Shown piece by piece: positions 8,063 to 16,814 of a stretch of 64,000 nt of DNA (its first letter is position 1; every line of letters starts with the position of its first letter). The position numbers were made by a program, and so were the translations under genes. The DNA comes from an uncultured Actinomycetes bacterium. Lineage in GTDB: Bacteria; Actinomycetota; Actinomycetes; S36-B12; UBA10799. The notes beneath the pieces are model-generated. The model saw nothing but the letters and a program-made list of their open reading frames with translations, had not been told where the DNA came from and did not search any database. The stretch lies in assembly GCA_946803585.1 (NCBI GenBank), contig CAMPEQ010000007.1, forward strand, positions 280,451 to 344,450, in the 5' to 3' direction.

Positions 8063-9478
8063 CTAGTTCGACTCATCCTCGGCCGAGGATGAGTCCGCCT
8101 TCCGATGCGGCGTGCCCATTCTCGGTTCGTAGAGCAGCTCCGTATCTGAGATCCGCTTCTGCCTCACGAGATCCTCGGTTCCGACTGCTTGATAGGCCGT
8201 TGTAGTGCGTTCCGCGCGCGAACGTCCAACAAACGCTACCGCCCAGTGCCCGAGAGTCGTGATCCGTTTCTGAAAGCCCACCAGGTACATAATGTGAATG
8301 AACAGCCAAGCAAGCCACGCGATGAAGCCAGTGAGTTCGACCTTCCCGACCTTCGTCACTGCCTTAAAGCGAGAAATCGTCGCCATACTCCCCTTGTCAA
8401 AGTACTTGAACGCTGGCGCATCCAAATCCCCTTGCAGCCGCCGCTTGATCTGTGAAGCTGCGTACTTCCCACCCTGCATCGCGACCTGCGCGACCCCCGG
8501 ATAGTTGTTGAGTGAGGCCATATCGCCCACTACGAAGATCTCCTCATGACCGGGCAGAGTTAGATCCGGCAACGTCGCCACGCGCCCGCTTCGGTCGACC
8601 TCCGCACCAGTTTGATCACCGAGTTGGCGAGCAAGCGGCGAAGCAGCGACCCCAGCTGCCCAGAACTTCACTCGAGAGTCGATCCGCTCGGTGTTGCCAT
8701 CCCTATCGGTCAGCTCGACTGACTGGGCGTCCATGTCTGTGACCATCGTGCCGAGGCGAACCTCAATCCCTTGCTTCTCCAGGGCCGCTTTGGACTTCGC
8801 GCCAAGGTTCTCGCCGAACGCCGCCAGAACCTGGTCCCCACCATCGGCCAAGATGACGCGCGCCTGGGTCGGATCAATCCGCCGGTACTCAGTACGCAAC
8901 GATCGATCGGCTAGTTCCCTGATTTGTCCGGCCATCTCGACGCCGGTTGCCCCCGCCCCGACGACTACGAAGGTCATCCACGGATCGATCTCGGGCTTAG
9001 TCTCAATGACTTCCGCAATCTCGAATGCGTTGTAGATCCGGCTACGCATCTCCATCGCATCATCGATTGATTTCAACCCTGGCGCGAACTCCTCGAACTG
9101 GTCGTTGCCGAAGTAGGACTGGCCTGCCCCGGCCGACACGATGAGCGAGTCGTAGGGCGTGACGGATTCAAGGTCGCCGATGTGATGAGTCACAGTCTTG
9201 GCTTCAACGTCGATTGTGGTGACCTCGCCGAGCAAGACATTCGCGTTCTTTTGGTGCATCAACACTTCGCGAATTGGTGGGGCAATGACACCTTGGGACA
9301 AAATGCCTGTCGCCACCTGATAGAGCAACGGCTGAAACAGGTGGTACCCAGTCCGGTCGATCACAGTGACTTCAACGGGAGCTTTCTTGAGCCGCTTAGC
9401 CGCGAACAGTCCGCCAAAGCCGGAGCCGATGATTACCACTCGGTGGAGTCGATCCATCTCTTCAGTCACCCTTGCCAT
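8063..9478 (-). CDS. ndh: Type II NADH:quinone dehydrogenase
   Basis: About 471 residues from ATG 9478. Two dinucleotide-binding motifs are clear: FAD site HRVVIIGSGFGGLFAAKRL at the N-terminus and NADH site TFVVVGAGATGVEMAGQIREL mid-protein. The NDH-2 quinone-site signature FQPLLYQVATG follows the first, and EEIFVVGDMA is the second FAD contact. The C-terminal FIAWLAWLFIHIMYLVGF is the membrane-anchoring amphipathic region. It oxidises NADH without proton pumping and feeds the quinone pool. An upstream extension of the frame would run into the tRNA at 9559-9632, so ATG 9478 (or the ATG at 9457) is preferred. It is followed by the ANTAR regulator. Confidence 0.95.
   Translation of the reverse strand: MARVTEEMDRLHRVVIIGSGFGGLFAAKRLKKAPVEVTVIDRTGYHLFQPLLYQVATGILSQGVIAPPIREVLMHQKNANVLLGEVTTIDVEAKTVTHHIGDLESVTPYDSLIVSAGAGQSYFGNDQFEEFAPGLKSIDDAMEMRSRIYNAFEIAEVIETKPEIDPWMTFVVVGAGATGVEMAGQIRELADRSLRTEYRRIDPTQARVILADGGDQVLAAFGENLGAKSKAALEKQGIEVRLGTMVTDMDAQSVELTDRDGNTERIDSRVKFWAAGVAASPLARQLGDQTGAEVDRSGRVATLPDLTLPGHEEIFVVGDMASLNNYPGVAQVAMQGGKYAASQIKRRLQGDLDAPAFKYFDKGSMATISRFKAVTKVGKVELTGFIAWLAWLFIHIMYLVGFQKRITTLGHWAVAFVGRSRAERTTTAYQAVGTEDLVRQKRISDTELLYEPRMGTPHRKADSSSAEDESN
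8070..8095. repeat. 26-bp perfect palindrome at the 3' end of ndh
   Basis: The half-site GACTCATCCTCGG is followed at once by its exact reverse complement, with no spacer. It lies over the last codons of ndh, just before its stop and 17 bases before the start of the ANTAR regulator. As RNA it would form an 11-bp stem with a GGCC tetraloop. No U-tract follows. It may act as an attenuator, an RNA-processing or stability element, or a protein site. Confidence 0.7.
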
Positions 9479-9558
9479 TCTTGCGGGTTGACTTTGATGT
9501 TGCCCAGCGAGGTCTAACTGGGCAAGAATCCCGCGAGTGACGCTGCGGGCAGAAGCGG

Positions 9559-9632
9559 TGGCCTCGGTGGGAGTCGAACCCACACTGGGACGATTTTGAG
9601 TCGCCTATCTCTGCCGGTTGGATTACGAGGCC
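9559..9632 (-). tRNA. tRNA-Leu(CAA)-like with short variable region
   Basis: The 74-nt cloverleaf has a 7-bp acceptor stem (GGCCTCG/CGAGGCC), a 5-bp anticodon stem (GGCGA/TCGTC) with loop CTCAAAA giving anticodon CAA, and a perfect T stem (GTGGG/CCCAC) with loop TTCGACT. The D stem appears only 3 bp (ATC/GAT) with an 11-nt loop containing GG, as in leucine tRNAs. The variable region, however, has just 5 bases, whereas canonical tRNA-Leu carries a long variable arm. CCA is not encoded. It lies upstream of ndh on the same strand. It reads as a tRNA for UUG codons, but charging identity is uncertain. Confidence 0.75.
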
Positions 9633-9709
9633 GTATTTAGTTCGTTCGTACTTATTGGTGCAGGCTGGTCACTACGTGCGGATGAGAATCTACACCGTCG
9701 AGCCTAGCG

Positions 9710-10123
9710 TCAGTCCTCCAGGACCAAATGATCCTTCACTTCAGCGATTTGACCAAGCAGTCCATTAATGAACGTTGGTGATTCATCTGTCGACAGATCA
9801 CGGGAAAGTTCGACTGCCTCATCAATAGCGACGGCAGGCGGAACATCTCCCCACAGGATCTCCCAGCTAGCGATCCGCAGGAGGTTTCGATCGATAGCTG
9901 GCATTCGGGCGATCGTCCAGCCAGCAGAGTAGGTGGAGAGCAAGTCATCGATCCGACTTTGGTGCGCCACGACACCCTCAACGAGAGTGCGCGTATAGGG
10001 GTTCGTCAGCCCATCCGAGCGGTCTTCGAACTGTGTCATCGCGTCTGTGGCAGGTATCGACTTCAAATCTGCTTGGAAGAGAACGTCGAGGGCCCGCTTA
10101 CGAGCCTTCGTCCTGGCAGCCAT
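9710..10123 (-). CDS. nusB: Transcription antitermination factor NusB
   Basis: 137 residues, all-helical NusB fold. The N-terminal RTKARKRALDVLFQAD is the RNA-binding basic helix seen in the family. The C-terminal half carries the strongly conserved DRNLLRIASWEILWG and PPAVAIDEAVELSRDLS. NusB pairs with S10 (NusE) on boxA RNA to let RNA polymerase read through rRNA operons. It follows efp in the same direction, the normal actinobacterial order (aro genes-pepQ-efp-nusB), with a 39-base gap. Start ATG 10123 gives the family's usual beginning. Confidence 0.97.
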   Translation of the reverse strand: MAARTKARKRALDVLFQADLKSIPATDAMTQFEDRSDGLTNPYTRTLVEGVVAHQSRIDDLLSTYSAGWTIARMPAIDRNLLRIASWEILWGDVPPAVAIDEAVELSRDLSTDESPTFINGLLGQIAEVKDHLVLED

Positions 10124-10162
10124 ATCTAGACTCGATTCAGTTCGACGCTTGAGAAGAGGCGA

Positions 10163-10726
10163 TTAGTTGTTTACGCGACTGATGTAGGAACCGTCGCGAG
10201 TGTCCACCCGGATCTTCTCCCCAACATTCAAAAAGAGCGGGACGCTGATCTCGGCGCCAGTCTCAAGCTTGGCCGGCTTGGTTCCACCAGTCGAGCGGTC
10301 ACCTTGTAAGCCGGGCTCGGTGTACTCAACGAGTAGCTCAACACTCGCGGGAAGTTCGACGTAGAGCGGAACACCATCATGGATCGCTACGTTCGCTTCT
10401 TGGTTCTCGAGTAGAAAGCGTGCGGCATCGCCGACCACATCTTCGGAGACAAACACCTGGTCGTAAGTCGAGGAGTCCATGAAGACGAAGTCGCTGCCGT
10501 CTTTGTAGGAGTACTGCATCGAACGCTTATCGACATTCGCGGTCTCAACCTTCAAACCGGCGTTGAATGTCTTGTCGACGACCTTGCCACTCATGATGCT
10601 CTTGAGTTTGGTGCGAACGAACGCCGGACCCTTGCCAGGCTTGACATGTTGGAACTCAACCACGGTCCACAACTGACCCTCAATGTTTAGGACAAGGCCG
10701 TTCTTCAGGTCGTTCGTGGTTGCCAC
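10163..10726 (-). CDS. efp: Translation elongation factor P
   Basis: 187 residues with the three beta-barrel domains of EF-P. The loop that reaches the peptidyl-transferase centre is [13 protein letters not shown], with K32 at the position modified in other bacteria. The Pro two residues later (KPGKGP) is of the type seen in actinobacterial EF-P; no modification enzyme is visible here. The C-terminal domain ends with the family signature [20 protein letters not shown] rescues ribosomes stalled at polyproline, which is relevant locally because several proteins here have Pro-rich stretches (SecD, the protein at 55109, the acyltransferase tail). It lies between pepQ and nusB. Confidence 0.98.
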   Translation of the reverse strand: MATTNDLKNGLVLNIEGQLWTVVEFQHVKPGKGPAFVRTKLKSIMSGKVVDKTFNAGLKVETANVDKRSMQYSYKDGSDFVFMDSSTYDQVFVSEDVVGDAARFLLENQEANVAIHDGVPLYVELPASVELLVEYTEPGLQGDRSTGGTKPAKLETGAEISVPLFLNVGEKIRVDTRDGSYISRVNN

Positions 10727-10756
10727 TATTCCTTCTTCCGTTCGGTTACTTGTTCG

Positions 10757-11851
10757 CTATCGGTCTAGGACGATCAGGCCGCGCGGGAAGTCCGTCAAGA
10801 CCTCGGCGTGACCCGCCGTCACCACGCACGTGTCTTCGATCCGCACCCCGAACTCGCCAGGAAGGTAGATCCCTGGCTCGACCGTGACGACATTTCCTTG
10901 CGTAAGGGTACCGGCAGTTGCAGCCGACAAGAGCGGCGGCTCGTGGATCTCAAGTCCAATTCCGTGACCAAGTCCGTGGGTGAAGTACTGCGCGAAACCA
11001 GCTTCGGCGATCACCGAGCGCGCCGCATCATCGACGGTGGCGATCGCTTGGGCAGCACCTAGGCAAGCTCGTCCGGCGGCTGCTGAGCGCTGCACCAGCT
11101 CGTGGATCTGGATCTGACGATCGGTTGGTGCTGCACCAACAACGAATGTGCGTGTGCAGTCGGCGTGGTATCCCCCAACTATGGCACCGAAGTCGAGTTT
11201 GAGTATGTCCCCACAGCTGACCGTGCGGTGCGTGGGTGAGTGGTGAGGTACCGATGAGTTCGGTCCCGCTGCCGCAATAGTGCGAAACGCTCGATCCTCG
11301 GCACCGTGACGGGCAAGCTCGAACTCGAGCGTACGAGCAATCATGAGTTCGCTCATCCCGACCTTGACCTGATCTAACAAGGCGGCCAAGGCAGCGGTCG
11401 AAACCTCGCAAGCTTGTTTGATCAGTCTGACCTCGGCGGGGTCCTTGCGTGTTCGCAGCTCGGCTACCAGCCCAACTGTGGGGATCAGCGAGATTCTGGC
11501 CAGATCCGTGTCAGCCCGCAAGCGATCAAGCCCGGCAGCACTGAGCGAATCACTCTCGAATGCCACGGGAGGATCGCCAGCTCCCACAGCTGAGCGCAGG
11601 GCCACACCAGCAACGTCTCGAGCGATCTCACAACTTGCGTCGGATACGTCCGCGGCGGGTCCCGCGTAGCGAGAATCGGTGACGAGTAGCGTTGAGTCGC
11701 CGGACAACAGCACAGCTACGTTACTTGAGATCAGCCCCGTCAGCCAACGAATGTTCGCCTCGTCGGTGATTAGGAGGGCACTGGCTGTTGTGGAGGTGTT
11801 GAGTGAAGAAATGACTGCCCTGCGCCGAGCAAGGTAGGTCTCCGGGGTCAC
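10757..11851 (-). CDS. pepQ: M24 metallopeptidase, Xaa-Pro aminopeptidase/dipeptidase-like
   Basis: 364 residues: an N-terminal creatinase-like domain (about 1-125) and a C-terminal pita-bread catalytic domain. The five metal ligands can be placed: Asp in LKLDFGAIVGG, Asp in HADCTRTF, His in FTHGLGHGIGLEIHEPP, Glu in VTVEPGIYLP and Glu in VRIEDT. Members remove N-terminal residues preceding proline or split Xaa-Pro dipeptides; aminopeptidase and dipeptidase cannot be separated by eye. It sits between aroQ (4-base gap upstream) and efp, a conserved arrangement in Gram-positive bacteria. Confidence 0.93.
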   Translation of the reverse strand: MTPETYLARRRAVISSLNTSTTASALLITDEANIRWLTGLISSNVAVLLSGDSTLLVTDSRYAGPAADVSDASCEIARDVAGVALRSAVGAGDPPVAFESDSLSAAGLDRLRADTDLARISLIPTVGLVAELRTRKDPAEVRLIKQACEVSTAALAALLDQVKVGMSELMIARTLEFELARHGAEDRAFRTIAAAGPNSSVPHHSPTHRTVSCGDILKLDFGAIVGGYHADCTRTFVVGAAPTDRQIQIHELVQRSAAAGRACLGAAQAIATVDDAARSVIAEAGFAQYFTHGLGHGIGLEIHEPPLLSAATAGTLTQGNVVTVEPGIYLPGEFGVRIEDTCVVTAGHAEVLTDFPRGLIVLDR

Positions 11852-11855
11852 TCGA

Positions 11856-12311
11856 CTAGCGAGCAGTTGCGATAGCGGTCAGTGCCAGCGCATACGAGTT
11901 GGCACCGAATCCGGCAATCGTTCCGTCGGCTACCGCAGAGATGACCGAGTTGTGGCGGAACTCCTCGCGGGCCGCTGGATTACTCAAATGGACCTCGATC
12001 AGCGGAGCTGTTCGCTGTGCGCAGGCGTCGCGAAGCGCGTACGAGTAGTGCGTGAAGGCCGCAGGGTTAAGCACGACCGCAGTTTGGCTATCTACAGCCT
12101 CGTGAATCCATCCGATCAACTCAGCTTCGGAGTCCGTCTGACGCACCTCAACGGCGAGCCCAACGTCTGCCCCTACCTGCTCACAGAACCCAGTCAACTG
12201 GCCATAGTTCATCGCACCATAGACATCGGGTTCGCGAGTTCCCAAGCGAGCAAGATTCGGGCCGTTCAGGACGAGAACCGGTCGGGGGCTCTGGTCGGTC
12301 TCAGTCATCAC
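11856..12311 (-). CDS. aroQ: Type II 3-dehydroquinate dehydratase
   Basis: 151 residues, the normal size of the dodecameric type II enzyme. The N-terminal motif VLNGPNLARLGTREPDVYG contains the flexible lid Arg and the catalytic Tyr. LNPAAFTHYSYALRDA carries the catalytic Asn/His region, and EVHLSN follows. It dehydrates 3-dehydroquinate to 3-dehydroshikimate, step 3 of the shikimate pathway. It is part of the minus-strand operon aroC-aroK-aroB-aroQ, six bases after aroB, so substrate and product enzymes are coupled. Confidence 0.97.
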   Translation of the reverse strand: MMTETDQSPRPVLVLNGPNLARLGTREPDVYGAMNYGQLTGFCEQVGADVGLAVEVRQTDSEAELIGWIHEAVDSQTAVVLNPAAFTHYSYALRDACAQRTAPLIEVHLSNPAAREEFRHNSVISAVADGTIAGFGANSYALALTAIATAR

Positions 12312-12317
12312 AGCTCC

Positions 12318-13439
12318 CTAGTCGGAAATGATCTCGTTGTACGCCGCGACCATAATGACAGGATCGGGTCCTTCCATGATGACCGGTTTGGCCAAGTCAT
12401 CCAGAACCACGAAACGCAAGATATCCGCGCGCGTCTTCTTGTCTAGCTTCATTGCGTCGTAGAGCTTGTTCCACTGCCCGTCTGTGTAACTGGTCGGCAG
12501 TCCCACACTGGTCAAAATGTTCCGGTGGCGCTCAACAACCTCATCCGAGAGTCGCCCGCCGAGCGAGGCGAGCTGCGCGACGTACATCATCCCGACGCTG
12601 ACAGCAGCCCCGTGACGCCACTTGTAGCCTTCAGCCCGCTCAATGGCGTGGGCCAAGGTGTGACCGTAGTTGAGTACCTCTCGACTAACTCCTCCGGCGC
12701 TCGGCCCTCCGACCGCTTCCGTTAAGTCGCTGGCAACTACATCTGCCTTTACCTGCACGGAACGCCGAACTAGCTCAGCGACCACGTCCGACGTCGGATC
12801 TACTGCCGCTGATGGATCCGCCTCGATCAGCTCGAGAATCACCGGATCGACAATGAACCCGCACTTGATGACCTCAGCAAGCCCAGACACGAAGTCCAGG
12901 GCAGGCATACCTGGCAAGACCGCCAAGTCGGCGATAACTGCCCGCGGCGGATAGAAGCATCCGACCAAGTTCTTGCCCTGCTCTGTGTTGATTCCGGTCT
13001 TACCCCCGACGGCCGCATCAACCATCGCCAGCAGGGTGGTCGGGATTTGAATGAGCTGAACACCGCGCAGCCAAGTGGCAGCAACGAAGCCGGCTAGGTC
13101 AGTAGTAGCACCGCCACCGAATCCAATCACCATGTCAGTGCGGGTGAATCCTGACTGACCGAGCACCGACCAGCAGTAGTCCGCCACGGCAGTTGTCTTC
13201 GCAGCCTCACCGTCCGGGATCTCAATCGTGATGACGTTGCGGGCGTCAGTGAGCAATGCATCGCGCATCTGCGCGGCCGAATCTCGCAGCGTGGGCGGAT
13301 GGATGATTGCAACCTTGGCGGCAGAGTCCGGGAGCGCATCGACGATCTCCGCAGTGAGATCTCGACCGATGATGACGTCATACGGCTGGTCACCAGCCAC
13401 CGTGACGGTCTGCTTGGTTTGTTTGGGCGGACTCGTCAC
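12318..13439 (-). CDS. aroB: 3-dehydroquinate synthase
   Basis: 373 residues. The NAD-binding part has FGGGATTDLAGFVAATWLRG, followed by the family stretch IPTTLLAMVDAAVGGKTGIN. The zinc ligands are the Glu in LAEVIKCGF, the His in NYGHTLAHAIE and the His in KWRHGAAVSVGM. It converts DAHP to 3-dehydroquinate, step 2 of the pathway. The start overlaps the aroK stop by one base (TAGTG-like junction), implying translational coupling. The first enzyme (DAHP synthase) is not in the window. Confidence 0.98.
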   Translation of the reverse strand: MTSPPKQTKQTVTVAGDQPYDVIIGRDLTAEIVDALPDSAAKVAIIHPPTLRDSAAQMRDALLTDARNVITIEIPDGEAAKTTAVADYCWSVLGQSGFTRTDMVIGFGGGATTDLAGFVAATWLRGVQLIQIPTTLLAMVDAAVGGKTGINTEQGKNLVGCFYPPRAVIADLAVLPGMPALDFVSGLAEVIKCGFIVDPVILELIEADPSAAVDPTSDVVAELVRRSVQVKADVVASDLTEAVGGPSAGGVSREVLNYGHTLAHAIERAEGYKWRHGAAVSVGMMYVAQLASLGGRLSDEVVERHRNILTSVGLPTSYTDGQWNKLYDAMKLDKKTRADILRFVVLDDLAKPVIMEGPDPVIMVAAYNEIISD

Positions 13440-14011
13440 TAGTTGTTGTTTCCTTCCGGTTCGGTGTCTTCTTGAGTTCCAACGGATGACTCAACGGACG
13501 GTTCCAGCACGCGACCTAGCTGCTCGGCGATCGCGGCGGCGACAACCTCGACTTCTAGATCGTCAACGTCGACGGTCATGGTCGCGACCTCCTCGTAGAG
13601 CGGGGTGCGGTCCTTCAGGAGTCGAATCAGTTGCGAACGGACACTGCCGAGCAACATCGGGCGAGCAGCATTCAGCCCGGCTCGTTTGACGGCCGCATCA
13701 GGAGCTAGCCGTAACCAAGCGGTAGGAACTCCAGCGAGTAGCGCGCGGGATTCCGGTGCGAGTACAGCACCGCCTCCGAAGGCAACTACGCCCGACTCCG
13801 ATGCCATCACATCAGCCACGGCAGCTCGCTCGAGCGCCCGGAACGCCTCTTCGCCATCGTCGATGAAGATGTCATAGACGGACCGTCCCTGGGAACGCTC
13901 GATTTCTACATCCGTATCTGAGAACGTCACCCCCAGCCCAGCGGCGAGCGCTGTGCCAACCGTGGTCTTCCCTGCTCCGGGTGCGCCGACGATAACAACA
14001 ATCGGGCTCAC
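13439..14011 (-). CDS. aroK: Shikimate kinase
   Basis: 190 residues with P-loop [15 protein letters not shown] near the N-terminus, the shikimate-binding [14 protein letters not shown], the catalytic Arg region FRALERAAV and Walker-B-like [10 protein letters not shown] (GGG). It phosphorylates shikimate at the 3-hydroxyl. It overlaps aroC by four bases and aroB by one. The C-terminal tail after about residue 170 is acidic and Asn-rich and longer than the minimal enzyme; no domain is visible in it. Confidence 0.97.
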   Translation of the reverse strand: MSPIVVIVGAPGAGKTTVGTALAAGLGVTFSDTDVEIERSQGRSVYDIFIDDGEEAFRALERAAVADVMASESGVVAFGGGAVLAPESRALLAGVPTAWLRLAPDAAVKRAGLNAARPMLLGSVRSQLIRLLKDRTPLYEEVATMTVDVDDLEVEVVAAAIAEQLGRVLEPSVESSVGTQEDTEPEGNNN

Positions 14012-15186
14012 TTGATCGATAGCCCGTCAAGGTAGCTCTGGGCATTCCGTCGAGTCTCCCCCACAGAGTCACCCCCGAACTTCTCGAGCGCGACATCGGC
14101 AAGGACCAACGCAACCATCGCCTCGGCGACGATCCCGGCGGCAGGAACCGCGCAGACATCGCTGCGTTGGTTGTGAGCGCGAGTCTCTTCCCCTGTTGCG
14201 GTATCGACTGTTCGCAAGGCACGCGGAACAGTCGATATCGGCTTCATCGCTGCGCGAACCCGCAACGTCTCACCCGTGCTCATCCCGCCCTCGGTGCCAC
14301 CCGAGCGCCCAGATGCTCGGCGGATGCCCTCCGGGGTCGCGATGATCTCGTCATGAGCGGCCGAACCGCGAGTTGCCGCTAGCGCAAATCCGTCCCCAAC
14401 CTCGACACCCTTGATCGCCTGAATACCCATCAGTGCACCGGCTAGGCGCGAATCAAGCCGACGATCCCAGTGGACATGTGTCCCCAGGCCAGGCGGAAGG
14501 CCGTGAACGACAACCTCGACAACCCCGCCAAGAGTGTCCCCGTCGGTACGAGCGGCCTCGATCTCAGCCTGCATTGCCTCGCTAGCTGCCGCGTCGATAC
14601 ACCTCACCGGATCCGCATCCAGGGTGGGAACATCGGCGATAGTTGGCACCGTGTCTGAATCGCTCGCGGCGCCGCCTAGCGCAACAACATGGCTAAGAAC
14701 CGTAACGTCGAGGGCCTCTAGGAGGAAGCTTCGAGCTACTGCTCCCAGCGCAACGCGCGCCGCCGTCTCGCGGGCACTTGCTCGCTCGAGTACCGGTCGG
14801 GCGTCATCAAAGTCGTACTTCTGCATCCCAACGAGGTCAGCATGACCAGGCCGTGGTCGCGTGAGTGGGGCGTTCCGCGCCAGCTTCGTCAACAACTCGG
14901 AATCGACAGGATCAGCGGCCATGACTTGTTCCCACTTGGGCCACTCGGAGTTGCCGATTTCCAGGGAGATCGGTCCGCCCTGGGTGAGCCCGTGGCGGAC
15001 CCCACCCAGGATCGTCAATACGTCGCGTTCAAACTTCTGCCGGGCACCTCGGCCAGCTCCAAGGCGCCGGCGGGCAAGGTCCAAACCGATCGAATCAGTC
15101 GTGACCGAGACCCCTGCCGGGAGTCCTTCGAGGATTGCCACCAGTGCGGGGCCGTGAGATTCACCTGCAGTAAGCCAACGGAGCAT
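14008..15186 (-). CDS. aroC: Chorismate synthase
   Basis: 392 residues. The diagnostic N-terminus [20 protein letters not shown] is present, as are [16 protein letters not shown], the FMN/substrate region [14 protein letters not shown] and the C-terminal signature [23 protein letters not shown]. It performs the FMN-dependent trans-1,4-elimination from EPSP to chorismate, the branch point for aromatic amino acids, folate (see pabB/pabC at 50268-52138) and menaquinone. It is the first of the four overlapping aro genes read in this direction. EPSP synthase (aroA) is absent from the window. Confidence 0.98.
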   Translation of the reverse strand: MLRWLTAGESHGPALVAILEGLPAGVSVTTDSIGLDLARRRLGAGRGARQKFERDVLTILGGVRHGLTQGGPISLEIGNSEWPKWEQVMAADPVDSELLTKLARNAPLTRPRPGHADLVGMQKYDFDDARPVLERASARETAARVALGAVARSFLLEALDVTVLSHVVALGGAASDSDTVPTIADVPTLDADPVRCIDAAASEAMQAEIEAARTDGDTLGGVVEVVVHGLPPGLGTHVHWDRRLDSRLAGALMGIQAIKGVEVGDGFALAATRGSAAHDEIIATPEGIRRASGRSGGTEGGMSTGETLRVRAAMKPISTVPRALRTVDTATGEETRAHNQRSDVCAVPAAGIVAEAMVALVLADVALEKFGGDSVGETRRNAQSYLDGLSIK

Positions 15187-15230
15187 GGCGCTAGTGTTTC
15201 ACGACCACCAATCATCGCGCGTCAGCTAGG

Positions 15231-15908
15231 TCATAGCCCGCCGGTATAGAACGATACGAGGCCCTCCGTGAGCGGAATAGCAATAACCGCTCCAAGAATC
15301 ATGAACGGGCCGAATGGAATCGGGGTCTTACGGTCGGCCCTGCGCAGCACCATCAGTCCTAGCCCAATAATTGAACCAAGGAAGAAGGCAGCGAAGAAGC
15401 CCACGATCACAAAACCCCAGCCCAAGAAGCCCAGCGCCAGACCTAACGCTCCCGCCAACTTCACATCGCCAAAGCCCATCCCAGCCGGATAGATCAGTGC
15501 TAACAGGAAGTACGCGGCAAACATGGCGACGGCCGCGAGGATGGCGCGCAGGTACGCGGACCAATCACCCGATGCAACCGCAGGAATCAGCAAGAGCACA
15601 CCGACTGCCACATACAGGATGAGTACGAGCCTGTCCGGAAGGCGATGGTGGGCCAGATCAACGAAGCTGAGAACAGAACCGATCAAGGCAACAGCGAGCC
15701 AGGCCCACAGGACTGGAGCCACACCGATGAAGAGGACTGTTGCGGCCGCAAACAGCCCGGTAGAGCACGAGTAGAACAACGGCCTCGCAGGGATTTCCAA
15801 CCCAACGACGGCCGCCGAGATCTTCGGCGCGTAGAACCCCACCACACAGCCGAGCACCAGGGCAAGCGCAGCAGCGGCGATCAACATGTCAGGCAGCGTA
15901 TCGACCAA
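15231..15908 (-). CDS. Type IV prepilin-like peptidase (A24 family), short form
   Basis: 225 residues with about seven transmembrane segments. The two catalytic aspartates of A24 proteases are visible: FVDLAHHRLPDRL (D-x6-PD pattern, near 83) and GMGFGDVKLAGALG (GxGDxK, near 145). The N-terminal methylase domain with its two CxxC pairs, found in classical PilD, is missing, so this is the compact type common in actinobacteria, often encoded beside aroC or aroE. It would cleave prepilin leader peptides for type IV or Tad pili, but no pilin or assembly gene is in the window. The initiation codon is uncertain (a non-ATG start at 15908 or the ATG a few codons inside). Confidence 0.88.
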   Translation of the reverse strand: MVDTLPDMLIAAAALALVLGCVVGFYAPKISAAVVGLEIPARPLFYSCSTGLFAAATVLFIGVAPVLWAWLAVALIGSVLSFVDLAHHRLPDRLVLILYVAVGVLLLIPAVASGDWSAYLRAILAAVAMFAAYFLLALIYPAGMGFGDVKLAGALGLALGFLGWGFVIVGFFAAFFLGSIIGLGLMVLRRADRKTPIPFGPFMILGAVIAIPLTEGLVSFYTGGL

Positions 15909-15971
15909 GAGCCTGGCTCGCTCAGCCCAAGCGGCTACTTGTGGAAACCGCCTGCACTGTGGAATACGGCA

Positions 15972-16814
15972 CTATCGGCGTGCCTGAGCCTTCAAACCCG
16001 CTCCGTACATCTCGGGTAGTGGCGCCACGCACCCGGTCATGAGCTCGATTTGGCGCCCGGCCTGTCCAACGAGCATCTCCAGTCCGCCGACGACTGCCCC
16101 GCCGTTATCCGACCAGGATGCAGCAAGGGCCGTCGGCCAGGGCGCATAGATAACGTCCAGTAGCACCCCCGGATTTGGGCGCACGCCAGGTGCGAGGTCG
16201 TCCGCAACACCCGCTGGAAGTGTTGATACCAGTAGGCCACCATCGAGAAGGTCGCCAACCTCGGCTAGATCGGCCGCCCGTACCCGCACACCGAGACCGA
16301 GGGCGATCTCGGCCAGCTCCGCGATCGCCCCTGGGCGCCGCGCGCATACAGTGACATCCACTGCGCCAAGTGAGCCCAAAGCAGCAATAGCCGAACGCGC
16401 AGTCGCTCCAGCACCCAGCAGTACCGGGTGAGTTCCCACCAGACTCTCGACGCCTGCACGGCCCAATGCCCAGATAATTCCAGCCGGATCGGTGTTGTCC
16501 GCTCGCACCTGACCACCTGAGAAAGTGAGAGTATTTGCTGCATTCGTTGCAACCGCGACTTCTGATGCCGAGTCGGCGAGCTGTAGTGCTCGTTCCTTTA
16601 GCGGCATAGTCAGAGAAAGCCCCGCCCATTGCGGGTCACGTCGAAGGGTCGCGATTACCTGGGCCAACTCGTTCGCTTCTACCTGTAGTGCCTCATATCG
16701 CCAATCCAAGCCCAAGACCTCGTACGCGGCCTGGTGAAGTACAGGGCTTAATGAGTGTCCAATTGGTGATCCAAGAACAGCTGCGCGTCTACCCATCGAG
16801 GTCGAGGCTGCCAT
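15972..16814 (-). CDS. aroE: Shikimate dehydrogenase
   Basis: 280 residues. The substrate domain has VLGSPIGHSLSPVLHQAAY and LSLTMPLKERA with the catalytic Lys. NTLTFSGGQVRADNTDPAG carries the Asn/Asp pair. The nucleotide domain shows VLLGAGATARSAIAALGSLG. The C-terminal MLVGQAGRQIELMTG contains the conserved Gln. It reduces 3-dehydroshikimate with NADPH. The start abuts the stop of mltG (one-base spacing), so it is coupled to mltG-ruvX-alaS upstream and extends the shikimate block downstream. Confidence 0.96.
   Translation of the reverse strand: MAASTSMGRRAAVLGSPIGHSLSPVLHQAAYEVLGLDWRYEALQVEANELAQVIATLRRDPQWAGLSLTMPLKERALQLADSASEVAVATNAANTLTFSGGQVRADNTDPAGIIWALGRAGVESLVGTHPVLLGAGATARSAIAALGSLGAVDVTVCARRPGAIAELAEIALGLGVRVRAADLAEVGDLLDGGLLVSTLPAGVADDLAPGVRPNPGVLLDVIYAPWPTALAASWSDNGGAVVGGLEMLVGQAGRQIELMTGCVAPLPEMYGAGLKAQARR

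Noticed and set aside
9479..9583. N-terminal extension of NDH-2
   Set aside because: It would run into the tRNA and lacks similarity to the family.
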